This document shows, one piece after another, positions 1 to 7,294 of a DNA stretch of 38,155 nt; positions within the stretch are counted from its first letter, which is position 1, and every line of letters starts with the position of its first letter. This stretch comes from Pseudoduganella ginsengisoli (GTDB taxonomy: Bacteria > Pseudomonadota > Gammaproteobacteria > Burkholderiales > Burkholderiaceae_D): the NCBI RefSeq assembly GCF_009720865.1, contig NZ_WNLA01000035.1:1-38155 (forward strand), written 5' to 3'. Under the pieces are notes generated by a model, which was not told where the DNA came from, made no database searches, and was given only the letters and a program-made list of their open reading frames with translations. The position numbers and the translations under genes were made by a program.

Positions 1-138
1 CGGTTCCACGGCGTCGCCACGCGCTACCTGCCCAATTACCTGGGCTGGCGCTGCGTGCTTGATGCAGGCCGCATCGATACCCCCGAAAGTATGCTGAAAG
101 CAGCGATTGGGCACTTTCCACGGTTTGTGGTGACATAG
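1..138 (+). CDS. Transposase, C-terminal end only (partial, cut by window edge)
   Basis: An open frame runs in from the left edge and stops with TAG at 136-138. The 45 visible residues include the string FHGVATRYLPNYLGWR, which resembles the C-terminal tail of insertion-sequence transposases; from memory I place it nearest the IS1595-like group, but the family is uncertain because the catalytic DDE region lies outside the window. The gene converges on the Crp/Fnr-type regulator to its right, whose stop lies only 47 bases away. No clear terminal inverted repeat could be paired because the other end of the element is missing. It may be a whole element or a remnant. Confidence 0.55.
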   Translation, partial: RFHGVATRYLPNYLGWRCVLDAGRIDTPESMLKAAIGHFPRFVVT

Positions 139-141
139 CCC

Positions 142-159
142 TTTTTTTTTGGGGGGGGG
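142..159. repeat. T9-G9 homopolymer tract
   Basis: Nine T (142-150) are followed directly by nine G (151-159), then a G/A-rich stretch. It sits between the transposase stop and the stop of the Crp/Fnr-type gene. Such tracts are prone to slippage and to sequencing or assembly error; it may also mark the end of the insertion element. Confidence 0.8.
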
Positions 160-184
160 AGGGAGAAAATGACGAAACGTGGTA

Positions 185-931
185 TCAGAGGAAGACGTTG
201 CCCATGCCGATACTGCCGGTATCCTTGACCATTTCATAGCAGCGGCACGACACGGCTTCCAGCCCGGCGGAATCGAGGATTTCAATATTGCCGCGGCTGT
301 ATGTAATCAAGCCTTGCTGCTGCAGGGCGCTGGCGGCTTTGGTGACGCCCACGCGGCGCACACCCAGTGCATGCGCGAGGAATTCGTGGGTCAGGTGGAA
401 TTTTTCCGATTGCAGGCGGTCGCGCGTAATCAGCAGCGAACGGGCCAAGCGCGCTTCCAGCACGTGGAAGCGGCTGCACACGGCGATCTGGATCGCCTGC
501 GCCAGCAGCGTGTCCGTGTACCGGTACAGCAATTGGCGCAGCGATTCCATGCGCGCAAATTCATGGCAAAAATCTGCCGCATGAATGCGCGTAGCGCCGC
601 CCGCGCGCTGCACGACAGCGCGCACCTGCGCCAGCTGGTGGCCCAGCGCCACGGATGAACCGATCATGCCTTCGCGGCCGACCGAACCGACTTCCAAGGT
701 CATCCGCCCTTCCGCCACGGCCAGCAGCGAAATCAAGCCGTCGGTGGGGAAATAAATGTATTCGATGGCTTGGCCCGGTTCATACAGCACGTCGCCCATT
801 CCCATGTGGACACTGTCGCACATGGTTTCCAAATGCAGCAAATCTTCTTCCGGCAAGCTGGCCAGCAAGCGGTTGCCTGCCGCATGCGGCGGTACAGGGC
901 TTCCGGAATGGTGGACATAGGTGAGGTTCAT
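185..931 (-). CDS. Crp/Fnr-family transcriptional regulator
   Basis: The product is 248 aa. An N-terminal cyclic-nucleotide-binding-like beta-roll (about residues 20-130, with LPEEDLLHLE and the GxVLYEPGQ turn) is followed by a long helix and a C-terminal winged HTH (about 170-225, around LTHEFLAHALGVRRVGVTKA). No Fnr-type N-terminal cysteine cluster is seen, so oxygen sensing through an Fe-S cluster is unlikely; the ligand is unknown. ATG at 931 is chosen because GGAG lies 5 nt upstream and the fold begins there; the frame stays open further upstream but runs into the promoter region. The gene is divergent from the glycine-zipper gene, with a TGTACGG-type site in between, so it is a natural candidate for the regulator of the small envelope genes at 1.0-2.4 kb. 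That link is an inference. Confidence 0.88.
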   Translation of the reverse strand: MNLTYVHHSGSPVPPHAAGNRLLASLPEEDLLHLETMCDSVHMGMGDVLYEPGQAIEYIYFPTDGLISLLAVAEGRMTLEVGSVGREGMIGSSVALGHQLAQVRAVVQRAGGATRIHAADFCHEFARMESLRQLLYRYTDTLLAQAIQIAVCSRFHVLEARLARSLLITRDRLQSEKFHLTHEFLAHALGVRRVGVTKAASALQQQGLITYSRGNIEILDSAGLEAVSCRCYEMVKDTGSIGMGNVFL

Positions 932-966
932 GGCTCCAAAGCGTAAAGGGAGGCTATACCCATGTA

Positions 967-1009
967 TGTACGGTGACGCACGGAACTGCACGGCCCGGCG
1001 CGGGACAAT
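967..1009 (+). promoter_or_regulatory. Candidate Crp/Fnr-type activator site plus -10 box (site A)
   Basis: The imperfect dyad TGTACGGTGACGCACG (967-982, centre 974.5) is followed by GACAAT at 1004-1009. The right half-site core CGCAC begins exactly 27 bp before the -10 box, the same spacing as site C upstream of the lmo0937-like gene. With a start point about 7 bp after the -10, the site centre falls near -41.5, the class II position of Crp/Fnr activators. There is no good -35 hexamer. Confidence 0.5.
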
Positions 1010-1040
1010 GCAGCATTGAGTAACTGATGAGGACACAACC

Positions 1041-1751
1041 ATGAATACCAACCGTACCCACCCGCTGCTGCTGGTTGCAGCGGTCGCCGTCGTGCTGTTC
1101 TGCACGTTCGGCATTGCATCGATACTGGGCTGGCTGCCCTCGCGCACCAGCGACACGGCCACGCAGGCGACCTCCCCGGCGTATGCCGTGGGCGATTCCG
1201 GCACGTCCGCCGCCTATGGTTCCACTGCGGCGCCAGGCGCCGGCGTTTCTTCCGGCGTTTCTTCTTATGGCGCCAGCGGTTCCGGTACCGCGCCACAGTC
1301 GAACTACGTGGCCGGCCCCGCACCGGCTCGCGATTACACGCCGGCCCGCAACACCGCGCCGGTGCGTGAAGTGGAACCTGCGTACCACACGGCCCAGGCG
1401 CCTGCCGCGCCAGCTGTTTGCAGCAGTTGCGGCGTGGTGGAGAGCATTCACCAGGAAACCCATCGCGCTCAGGGCAGCGGCCTGGGCGCCGGCGCCGGCG
1501 CCGTGGTCGGCGGTCTGCTGGGGCACCAGATTGGCGGCGGCACGGGCCGCCAGCTGGCCACGGTGGCGGGTGCGGTCGGCGGCGCCGTCGTCGGCAACCA
1601 GGTGGAAGGCAATGCCCGCGCCACGCACACGTATGTGATCACGGTGCGCATGGATAACGGCAAAGTCCGCACTTTCCACCAAAGCGCCCAGCCGGGCTGG
1701 CGTCCTGGCGACCCGGTCCGCATCGTCAACGGTGCGCTGCATTCCCGGTAA
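1041..1751 (+). CDS. Glycine-zipper (2TM/17-kDa-antigen type) envelope protein
   Basis: The product is 236 aa. One N-terminal membrane segment (about residues 8-32, uncleaved anchor or signal) leads into a low-complexity Ala/Ser/Gly/Pro linker (about 35-125), then a CSSC pair and a glycine zipper (about 150-195, runs of GxxxG such as GAGAGAVVGGLLG), and a C-terminal beta-rich tail ending in an RPGDPVRIVNG-like motif. This matches the Rick_17kDa_Anti/glycine-zipper 2TM family, thought to pack into or tether to the outer membrane. ATG has GAGG about 8 nt upstream. A strong hairpin terminator follows, so it is probably monocistronic. Its promoter carries the TGTACGG dyad beside the divergent Crp/Fnr-type gene. 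Confidence 0.85.
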   Translation: MNTNRTHPLLLVAAVAVVLFCTFGIASILGWLPSRTSDTATQATSPAYAVGDSGTSAAYGSTAAPGAGVSSGVSSYGASGSGTAPQSNYVAGPAPARDYTPARNTAPVREVEPAYHTAQAPAAPAVCSSCGVVESIHQETHRAQGSGLGAGAGAVVGGLLGHQIGGGTGRQLATVAGAVGGAVVGNQVEGNARATHTYVITVRMDNGKVRTFHQSAQPGWRPGDPVRIVNGALHSR

Positions 1752-1771
1752 TCCAGCGGGATCCCGTCTTC

Positions 1772-1795
1772 AACCCGGCTGCGGCCGGGTTTTTT
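1772..1795 (+). terminator. Rho-independent terminator
   Basis: A perfect 8-bp stem (AACCCGGC / GCCGGGTT) with a 4-nt TGCG loop ends in a run of T. It lies 20 nt after the glycine-zipper stop codon. Confidence 0.92.
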
Positions 1796-1844
1796 GTTTC
1801 TTTCCAATAAGTAAATGTTGCATTTTTGTAGTGTCAAGCCATAT

Positions 1845-1888
1845 GGTGTGATACCGCACAGAGCGGCCCATTGCCCGCCGCTGACAAT
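1845..1888 (+). promoter_or_regulatory. Candidate Crp/Fnr-type site plus -10 box (site B)
   Basis: The partial dyad TGTGATACCGCACA (1847-1860) carries a right half-site like those of sites A and C, and GACAAT follows at 1883-1888. The distance from the CGCAC core to the -10 is 28 bp, against 27 in the other two. The left half is weak (3 of 8 matches to the other sites), so this is the least certain of the three. Confidence 0.35.
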
Positions 1889-1919
1889 CGTTCGAAACAA
1901 CTCATCCGTGGAGAACGCT

Positions 1920-2135
1920 ATGGGAAAGCTGCTGTGGGCCTGGACCATTCTGGCTGGCTTGATGCTGGCCCGGCTGGGATACAACGAATTGGCGATGCCG
2001 GAAACCGCGTCGCCGGAAGTGACAGCCACCTTGCTGTTGACGGGTGGCTTGCTGACCGGGCTGGTAGGCGCCACGGGCCTGTGCGGCTTGCTGGGCTGGG
2101 TCGTGCAAGCACCAACCCTGCCACGCGGCGACTGA
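1920..2135 (+). CDS. Small hypothetical membrane protein (71 aa)
   Basis: The ATG at 1920 has GGAG 6 nt upstream; a longer reading from 1815 would run through the putative promoter, so the short form is preferred. The product has two hydrophobic segments (about residues 5-22 and 33-57, the second rich in Gly/Leu) and a short polar tail. I do not recognise a named family. It lies between the glycine-zipper gene and the lmo0937-like gene and shares their type of upstream site, which suggests an envelope or stress role; nothing more specific can be read from it. Confidence 0.7.
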   Translation: MGKLLWAWTILAGLMLARLGYNELAMPETASPEVTATLLLTGGLLTGLVGATGLCGLLGWVVQAPTLPRGD

Positions 2136-2145
2136 GGTTACAGCA

Positions 2146-2189
2146 CTGTACGGCAACGTACAGATGCTCAGGACAACGGCGCAGATAAT
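2146..2189 (+). promoter_or_regulatory. Perfect 18-bp dyad plus GATAAT -10 box (site C)
   Basis: CTGTACG (2146-2152) and CGTACAG (2157-2163) form a perfect inverted repeat around GCAA. The -10 candidate GATAAT (2184-2189) places the dyad centre near -41.5, the class II Crp/Fnr position. It is the best of three similar sites in 1.2 kb. As RNA it would also form a GNRA-capped hairpin, but it lies upstream of the predicted start point. Confidence 0.55.
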
Positions 2190-2270
2190 GAAGTCTCTTG
2201 AAAGCTGAAATGAGGATGCGCGGCCTAAAGGCCCTGCTCCCTTTAACCTAAAAGTCGAGAGGAAACTATC

Positions 2271-2417
2271 ATGCTCTACACAATTGCCGTTGTATTGCTT
2301 ATCCTGTGGCTGCTGGGGGTCGTGACGTCGTACACGATCGGTGGCTTTATCCACGTGCTGCTGGTGGTCGCCATTATTATGGTGCTGCTGCGCCTGATCA
2401 GCGGACGGGGCATATAG
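2271..2417 (+). CDS. lmo0937-family small membrane protein (48 aa)
   Basis: A 48-codon gene with GAGAGGA about 7 nt before the ATG. The product is nearly all hydrophobic: two membrane spans (about residues 3-18 and 25-43) joined by a TSYTIGG turn, with a basic C-terminus. Length and the pattern LxLLWLLGV..S.T.GGxIHxLLVxAIIxxLxxLI match the lmo0937 family, which is widespread, of unknown function and often found among stress genes. It probably has its own promoter (site C). The DUF3617 gene starts 46 nt downstream with its own ribosome-binding site. Confidence 0.85.
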   Translation: MLYTIAVVLLILWLLGVVTSYTIGGFIHVLLVVAIIMVLLRLISGRGI

Positions 2418-2463
2418 CGCCACACAGGTGTATGCTGGCAACTTCACACGCCAAGGAGTTGCT

Positions 2464-3009
2464 ATGAACCGCATCCCGCTTCTGGCCGCCCTCGCTGCGG
2501 CCGCCTCCTTCACTTTCCCCGCCCTGGCTGCAGACACCATGCGTCCGGGCCTGTGGGAAATCACCAGCACTATCCAGTCCGGCAACAGCCAGGCCATGGC
2601 AGCGATGGCCGAAGCCAGGAAGCAAATGGCCGCGATGGCGCCGGAGCAGCGGAAAATGATCGAAGACATGATGGCCAAACAAGGCGTGGGCATGGCCATG
2701 AATGGCGACGGCAGCGTCAAGGTCACGTACTGCGTCACCAAGGAAATGGCGGCGCGCCGCGAAATTCCCACGTCGCAGCAAGGCCACTGCACCAGCACGT
2801 CGACACCGACCGCAACCGGCATGAACGTCAGCTTCAAGTGCGACAATCCGCCATCGAGCGGCACCGGGCAAGTCACACTGCAAGGCGATTCCGCCTATAC
2901 AACAACGATGCATGTCACCAGTACGGCGCGGGGCAAGCCGGAAACCATGACGGTCGATGCGTCGGGACGGTGGCTGTCAGCGGATTGCGGCGCCAAAGCA
3001 CCCAAGTGA
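2464..3009 (+). CDS. DUF3617-family periplasmic protein
   Basis: The product is 181 aa with a Sec signal peptide (residues 1 to about 23, ending in ALA-A). The mature part begins with RPGLWEITS, the hallmark of DUF3617 proteins, followed by a Met-rich helix (MAAMAEARKQMAAMAPEQR), a cysteine-containing TYCVTKE segment and a beta-rich C-terminal half with further cysteines that could pair in the periplasm. The ATG at 2464 has AAGGAG 5 nt upstream; an in-frame start 36 nt earlier would spoil the signal peptide. Function is unknown. Its stop codon abuts the convergent porin stop with no intervening base, and no terminator is visible between them. Confidence 0.82.
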   Translation: MNRIPLLAALAAAASFTFPALAADTMRPGLWEITSTIQSGNSQAMAAMAEARKQMAAMAPEQRKMIEDMMAKQGVGMAMNGDGSVKVTYCVTKEMAARREIPTSQQGHCTSTSTPTATGMNVSFKCDNPPSSGTGQVTLQGDSAYTTTMHVTSTARGKPETMTVDASGRWLSADCGAKAPK

Positions 3010-4083
3010 TTAAAATGAATGGCGCAAGCCGATGGTCAGGGCGCGGTTGCCGCTGCCCCGTTCTGACGCATTGCCGACCGTATAGCGGGCGCCGTTGCGA
3101 TTATCGATCTTGCCGTAGGCGGCATACACGCTGGTGCGTTTGGACAGCGCATACGTGACGCCGGCCGCCAGTTGCGTTGCATCGCGGTTGGCGGCGGAGC
3201 GGTCATCCTTGCGGATCGCCGACAGCATGAACGTGGCGTTACCGTATGGTACGGATATGCCGGCAATCAAATCGCGGCTGCGGTCGGTAAAGGCCGGCAC
3301 CACCATCGTGCCATAGGGCGCCACCGGGTCATACGGCGCGCTGCCAAAGCCCCGGTTGACGCCATACCCCACGTAAATCGTCGCGTACTTCAGCGCCATG
3401 TTGGCGGCAATCAGCGTGTTGCGCGATGAATAGTCAACCAGCGGCACCACGCCCGTCGCATCGGACAGGTTATAGCGGCGCTGGTGCGCAAGCCGCAGCG
3501 TGAACGGCGCGTGTTCGAAACCAATGATGGCGCCATAAGCGCGGTTGAATTTATTGCTGAACGGCGATTCGCCAAAGCTGTAAATTGCGCCGGCGCTCCA
3601 GCCGTTGACAGTCGGCGTCACGTATTTGACCGTGTTGTCGAAGCGCCGGACAGCAGAGCCAGCAATATTGCTGGCCGCGCCCGCCATGCCGCCATGGAAT
3701 GGATCGGCCACGCCGGTCAGCGCTTCATAGCTCAAGCTGTATTGGCGGCCCAACGTCAGCACGCCCCAGCGGCTGTCCAGGCCAATGAATGCCTGGCGGC
3801 CAAACAATTTATCCGGATCACCGGCGCCCGTATCGGCATGCACCCCGGCCTCCAGCCGGTATACGGCAGCCACGTCGCCGTTGAGTTTTTCGCGCCCTGC
3901 TATGCCCACATGGGATTCGCTCGCCACGCCACTGGAAACGCGGGTGGCAGGACAAGCCGTGGTGCAACCCCGCTCCGCCACCACGCCCGCATCGAGCGTG
4001 CCATATAGGGTGGCAGCCGGCTGGTCTTGCGCCATGGCCGGCAATGGCATCAGCAACACAATGATCCAGTGCGAGGTCTTCAT
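3010..4083 (-). CDS. Gram-negative porin (Omp32/Porin_4 type)
   Basis: The product is 357 aa, the usual size of a betaproteobacterial trimeric 16-strand porin. A signal peptide (residues 1-18, ...LPAMA) is followed by TLYGTLDAGV, a typical first strand. Later come LFGRQAFIGLDSRWGVLTLGRQY and many alternating strands, and the chain ends GLRHSF with the terminal Phe needed for BAM-dependent insertion. It would form a diffusion channel in the outer membrane. It has an unusual Cys pair in the first loop (GCTTACPAT). The gene is divergent from the PLD-type gene, with 110 bp between them. Confidence 0.92.
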   Translation of the reverse strand: MKTSHWIIVLLMPLPAMAQDQPAATLYGTLDAGVVAERGCTTACPATRVSSGVASESHVGIAGREKLNGDVAAVYRLEAGVHADTGAGDPDKLFGRQAFIGLDSRWGVLTLGRQYSLSYEALTGVADPFHGGMAGAASNIAGSAVRRFDNTVKYVTPTVNGWSAGAIYSFGESPFSNKFNRAYGAIIGFEHAPFTLRLAHQRRYNLSDATGVVPLVDYSSRNTLIAANMALKYATIYVGYGVNRGFGSAPYDPVAPYGTMVVPAFTDRSRDLIAGISVPYGNATFMLSAIRKDDRSAANRDATQLAAGVTYALSKRTSVYAAYGKIDNRNGARYTVGNASERGSGNRALTIGLRHSF

Positions 4084-4193
4084 GATGGCTTACTGTACCT
4101 CTGCCACAGCCTGCATTTCTGTGCGCGCGCACACACTCGCCAGCAGCACCAACCATGCGCCAGCTATGGCTGGGTTCATTACAATTCAACACT

Positions 4194-5576
4194 ATGAATA
4201 TCCGACAATTCCGCTGCTGGCTTGCTGTACTGGCGACGTGCTGGTCGCTGATGGCGTGCGCGTCGCTGCCGCCGGTCGCACCGGCCGTCATCACGCCGGT
4301 CGCCGCGCCGAATATTGAAACGCCGCATGGCAAGGTGCCTGCCCCGGCCGCCGTGTCGCTGTTGAAGAAACGGTGGGCCAAAGGCGCGCTGGACCTGGCG
4401 CAGCAAGCCGCGCTGGAAGAAGCCGCCACGGGCGTGCCGCTAATCGCAGGCAACAAGGTGGACTTGCTGTTCGACGGCCCGCAAACCATGAAAGCCATGA
4501 TGGCGGCGATTTCGCAGGCAAAAAACAACATCAACTTTGAAACGTATATCTTCGACCAGGATGAACTGGGCGAACAGTTTGCCAGCCTGCTGCTGGACAA
4601 GCAGCGCCAGGGCGTCACTGTCAACATCATGTATGACAGCGTGGGCACCATCGGCGTGCCGCAAGCATTTTTCGACCGCATGCGCGCGGGCGGCATCAAG
4701 CTGGTGGCGTTCAATCCCATCAACCCCGCCAAGGTGCGGGGCAATGGCTGGAAGGTCAACAACCGCGACCACCGCAAAATCCTCATTGTCGATGGCAAGG
4801 TCGCCTTTACCGGCGGCATCAATATCAGCGATACGTATTCCAAGAGCTCCCCCTTCCGCTCGAAGACGCGGCCCGCGGACCCGTCGCAAGTCGGCTGGCG
4901 CGATACGCACGTACGCATTGAAGGCCCGGCTGTCGCAGCATTCCAATGGATGTTCATCCAGAACTGGACCAACCAGGATGCCGATGACTTACGCGATGCG
5001 GATTACTTCCCCACGCTGACGGCGCAGGGCGACCGCATCGTGCGCGTGCTGGGCAGCAAGCCTGGCGGCAAGTTTGAAATTTACAAGGCGTACCTGCTGG
5101 CCATGCAGGAAGCCAAAAAATCCATCCACATTACGATGGCGTATTTCGTGCCGGATGAACAAACGCTGAAGGCGCTGAAAGATGCGGCGCGCCGTGGCGT
5201 CGACGTGCGTATCGTGTTGCCCAGCGTGTCGGACAGCGGTCTCGTATTCCACGCCGGCCGTGCGTTCTATGATGATTTACTGTCGTCCGGCGTGAAAATC
5301 CATGAATTGAAACTGGCCGTCCTGCACGCGAAAACTGCCGTGATTGACGGCGTCTGGTCCACCGTCGGCTCCACCAACCTCGATACGCGCAGCTTCATGC
5401 ACAACAGTGAAGTCAGCGTGGTCATCATGGGCGCCGGATTCGGCGATGAAATGGAGCGGGCGTTCCAGGAAGACGTGAAAAATTCCACGGAAGTCACGCT
5501 CGATGCGTGGCGCGCGCGGCCCTGGAGCATGCGCTTCAAGGAATGGTCGGCGCGCCTGTGGGATTACTGGCTGTGA
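4194..5576 (+). CDS. Phospholipase D-family cardiolipin synthase-like lipoprotein
   Basis: The product is 460 aa with two intact HKD motifs, H193-K195-D200 (in DHRKILIVDGKVAFTGG) and H378-K380-D385 (in HAKTAVIDG), each followed by the S/G-x-N region. This is the two-lobed PLD fold used by cardiolipin synthases to join two phosphatidyl head groups. Instead of the usual pair of N-terminal spans it has a lipoprotein signal with lipobox LMAC (Cys22), so it is probably membrane-anchored and exported. The start at 4194 is chosen because the lipoprotein signal begins there; no convincing ribosome-binding site is visible. Its 3' end overlaps the convergent metallophosphoesterase gene by 13 bp. Confidence 0.85.
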   Translation: MNIRQFRCWLAVLATCWSLMACASLPPVAPAVITPVAAPNIETPHGKVPAPAAVSLLKKRWAKGALDLAQQAALEEAATGVPLIAGNKVDLLFDGPQTMKAMMAAISQAKNNINFETYIFDQDELGEQFASLLLDKQRQGVTVNIMYDSVGTIGVPQAFFDRMRAGGIKLVAFNPINPAKVRGNGWKVNNRDHRKILIVDGKVAFTGGINISDTYSKSSPFRSKTRPADPSQVGWRDTHVRIEGPAVAAFQWMFIQNWTNQDADDLRDADYFPTLTAQGDRIVRVLGSKPGGKFEIYKAYLLAMQEAKKSIHITMAYFVPDEQTLKALKDAARRGVDVRIVLPSVSDSGLVFHAGRAFYDDLLSSGVKIHELKLAVLHAKTAVIDGVWSTVGSTNLDTRSFMHNSEVSVVIMGAGFGDEMERAFQEDVKNSTEVTLDAWRARPWSMRFKEWSARLWDYWL

Positions 5577-6385
5577 CGGCAGTGCTCCGCTTTCCACGCA
5601 TCGCCAACACGGCAAAACGTATCGGCGCTGTCTGCCACGAATTCCTCGCCATTCCACTGGTAGCGCGCAACGTGCACGTGGTCCGGTTCAATGCGCAGCA
5701 CGTTGAAGGCATTGTCCTCGCCCCGCGTGCGGGTGGAGGTGGCGGTCCCGGCCTGCACCGCCAGCGCTGCATAGCCGGTAATCGGGTAACGGTCGTCACT
5801 GCTGCCCGCGTGGCTGCTGTGCACGTGGCCGGCCAATAACACATCGACGCCGCATTCGGCGAACGCTTGCATGGCCATCGGTGCGCGGTCCACCAAATCG
5901 TCCGGATTAGCGTGCGCCGGCAAATCAAACGGGTGGTGTGTGACGACAATGCGCACCACCCCGTCCTGCAATGCGCCAAAGCGCTGACGCAGCCACGCCA
6001 CCTGTTCGCGGTTGATGCGGCCATCCTTGATGGTCAGCGAACGGGCCGTATTCAATCCCAGCACGGCGATTTCATCATCGATATAGACGGGCGCCAGGTC
6101 AGCCGTCACATACCGCTTGTATTTCCTCAACGGCGCCAGGAAGCGCGCTGCGACGTTAAACATGGGAATGTCATGGTTGCCCGGCACGATGATTTGCGGC
6201 TTGGGCAAGGTGTCGAGCCACGTCCGTGCTTGCTGGAATTGATGGCTGCGGGCACGCTGCGTCAAATCGCCCGACACCACCACCACGTGGGGCGCCAGCC
6301 GCTCAACGCAGGCGCGCAGCGGCGCCAGCAGCGCCTCGTTGATGCGTCCAAAATGCAAGTCCGATAAATGCACCAGCGTCCGCAT
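5564..6385 (-). CDS. Calcineurin-like metallophosphoesterase
   Basis: The product is 273 aa with all five family signatures in order: DLHFG (residues 9-13), GDLTQ, GNHD, THHPFD and GHVHSSH. These give the two-metal site of class III cyclic-nucleotide phosphodiesterase/UDP-sugar hydrolase-like enzymes. The substrate cannot be read; being last in an operon with a PAP2 phosphatase and a lipid-kinase-like gene suggests phospholipid or nucleotide-lipid turnover, but this is inference. It starts 15 nt after the kinase-like gene stop. Confidence 0.88.
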   Translation of the reverse strand: MRTLVHLSDLHFGRINEALLAPLRACVERLAPHVVVVSGDLTQRARSHQFQQARTWLDTLPKPQIIVPGNHDIPMFNVAARFLAPLRKYKRYVTADLAPVYIDDEIAVLGLNTARSLTIKDGRINREQVAWLRQRFGALQDGVVRIVVTHHPFDLPAHANPDDLVDRAPMAMQAFAECGVDVLLAGHVHSSHAGSSDDRYPITGYAALAVQAGTATSTRTRGEDNAFNVLRIEPDHVHVARYQWNGEEFVADSADTFCRVGDAWKAEHCRHSQ

Positions 6386-6400
6386 AGCATTCTCCCTGGT

Positions 6401-7294
6401 TCAGCGCGGCGCCACCACGGTCAGCGCGCCGGGCCGGATACGGTACGCCAGCGGCGGCTGCATGATGGTGACTTCGCCATCCGTCGCCACCCGCAAGCGC
6501 ATTTTACGGGAATCAATCGTCAATTCGCGCGCCGTCGCCACGTCGAAATCGCGCTGCTGCGCCAGCCGCCCCATCAATGCATTGCATGCGAGGCGCACGA
6601 GGCCCAGCCGCGTGGGGCGCTGCGCCACATATAAACTCAGCACACCACTGTCGAGCCGCTCGCGCTCGCCGATATTGAGTCCCTGCATTTGATACACATT
6701 GTTGCCGATGAAAACAAACGGCGTGCGCCGCGCATGGGCTGCGCCATCGATGTCGAGCCGTACGCTGAGGAAAGGATAGCGCTTCAGCGCGGCCAGCGCC
6801 GCCCAGCAAAACGCCAGCCATTTGCCGCGCCCCAGCCGGCGCTGCTGGCGTTCGCGGTCGCGCACGATGTCCGGATACAGGCCCAGGCTGGAATTGTTCA
6901 GGAAAATGCGCCCGTTGACCTCGCCCACATCCACCCGCGCGGGCCGGCCGTGCGCCAGGTTGGCAATGGCGCCATCGAGATCCAGCGGAATCCGCAAATC
7001 CTTTGCAAAATGGTTCAGTGTGCCCAGCGGCAGCACGCCAAAGCGGACCGGCGTATCCACCAGCACCGAAGCGACGGCATTGATGGTGCCATCGCCGCCA
7101 CCGGCCGCCACCATGGCCACGCCGCGCGCCCGCGCCGCCTGCGCCGCCTCGATGAGCTCCGTACCGCTGTGGGCCAGCGTGATGTCGGCCAGCATGCCAT
7201 GGGCGGCAAATTTTTCATGCAATTGCTGCTGGAATTGCGCGCAATAGCCCAAGCCGGCGCCGGCATTGATGATGACGGCAACCGGCGTATTCAC
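6401..7294 (-). CDS. Diacylglycerol kinase-like/YegS-type lipid kinase
   Basis: The product is 297 aa. The nucleotide-binding motif GGGDGTINAV (about residues 65-74), a PLGTLNHFAKDL segment and a beta-rich C-terminal domain with the TDGE motif define the DAGK catalytic/LCB5 superfamily, which phosphorylates diacylglycerol or related lipids. The GTG start at 7294 is chosen because it overlaps the PAP2 stop as GTGA, AAGGA lies about 10 nt upstream, and the first strand (VAVIINAGAG) begins immediately; the frame stays open upstream inside PAP2. With a phosphatase and a kinase-like enzyme translationally coupled, phosphatidate and diacylglycerol interconversion is a reasonable guess. Confidence 0.85.
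   Translation of the reverse strand: MNTPVAVIINAGAGLGYCAQFQQQLHEKFAAHGMLADITLAHSGTELIEAAQAARARGVAMVAAGGGDGTINAVASVLVDTPVRFGVLPLGTLNHFAKDLRIPLDLDGAIANLAHGRPARVDVGEVNGRIFLNNSSLGLYPDIVRDRERQQRRLGRGKWLAFCWAALAALKRYPFLSVRLDIDGAAHARRTPFVFIGNNVYQMQGLNIGERERLDSGVLSLYVAQRPTRLGLVRLACNALMGRLAQQRDFDVATARELTIDSRKMRLRVATDGEVTIMQPPLAYRIRPGALTVVAPR

Noticed and set aside
185..1204. Longer reading of the Crp/Fnr-type gene starting inside the glycine-zipper gene
   Set aside because: The extra residues have no family similarity and would span the divergent promoter; ATG 931 has a good ribosome-binding site.
4155..4193. Upstream ATG for the PLD-type gene
   Set aside because: It would put 13 residues before a clean lipoprotein signal and has no ribosome-binding site.
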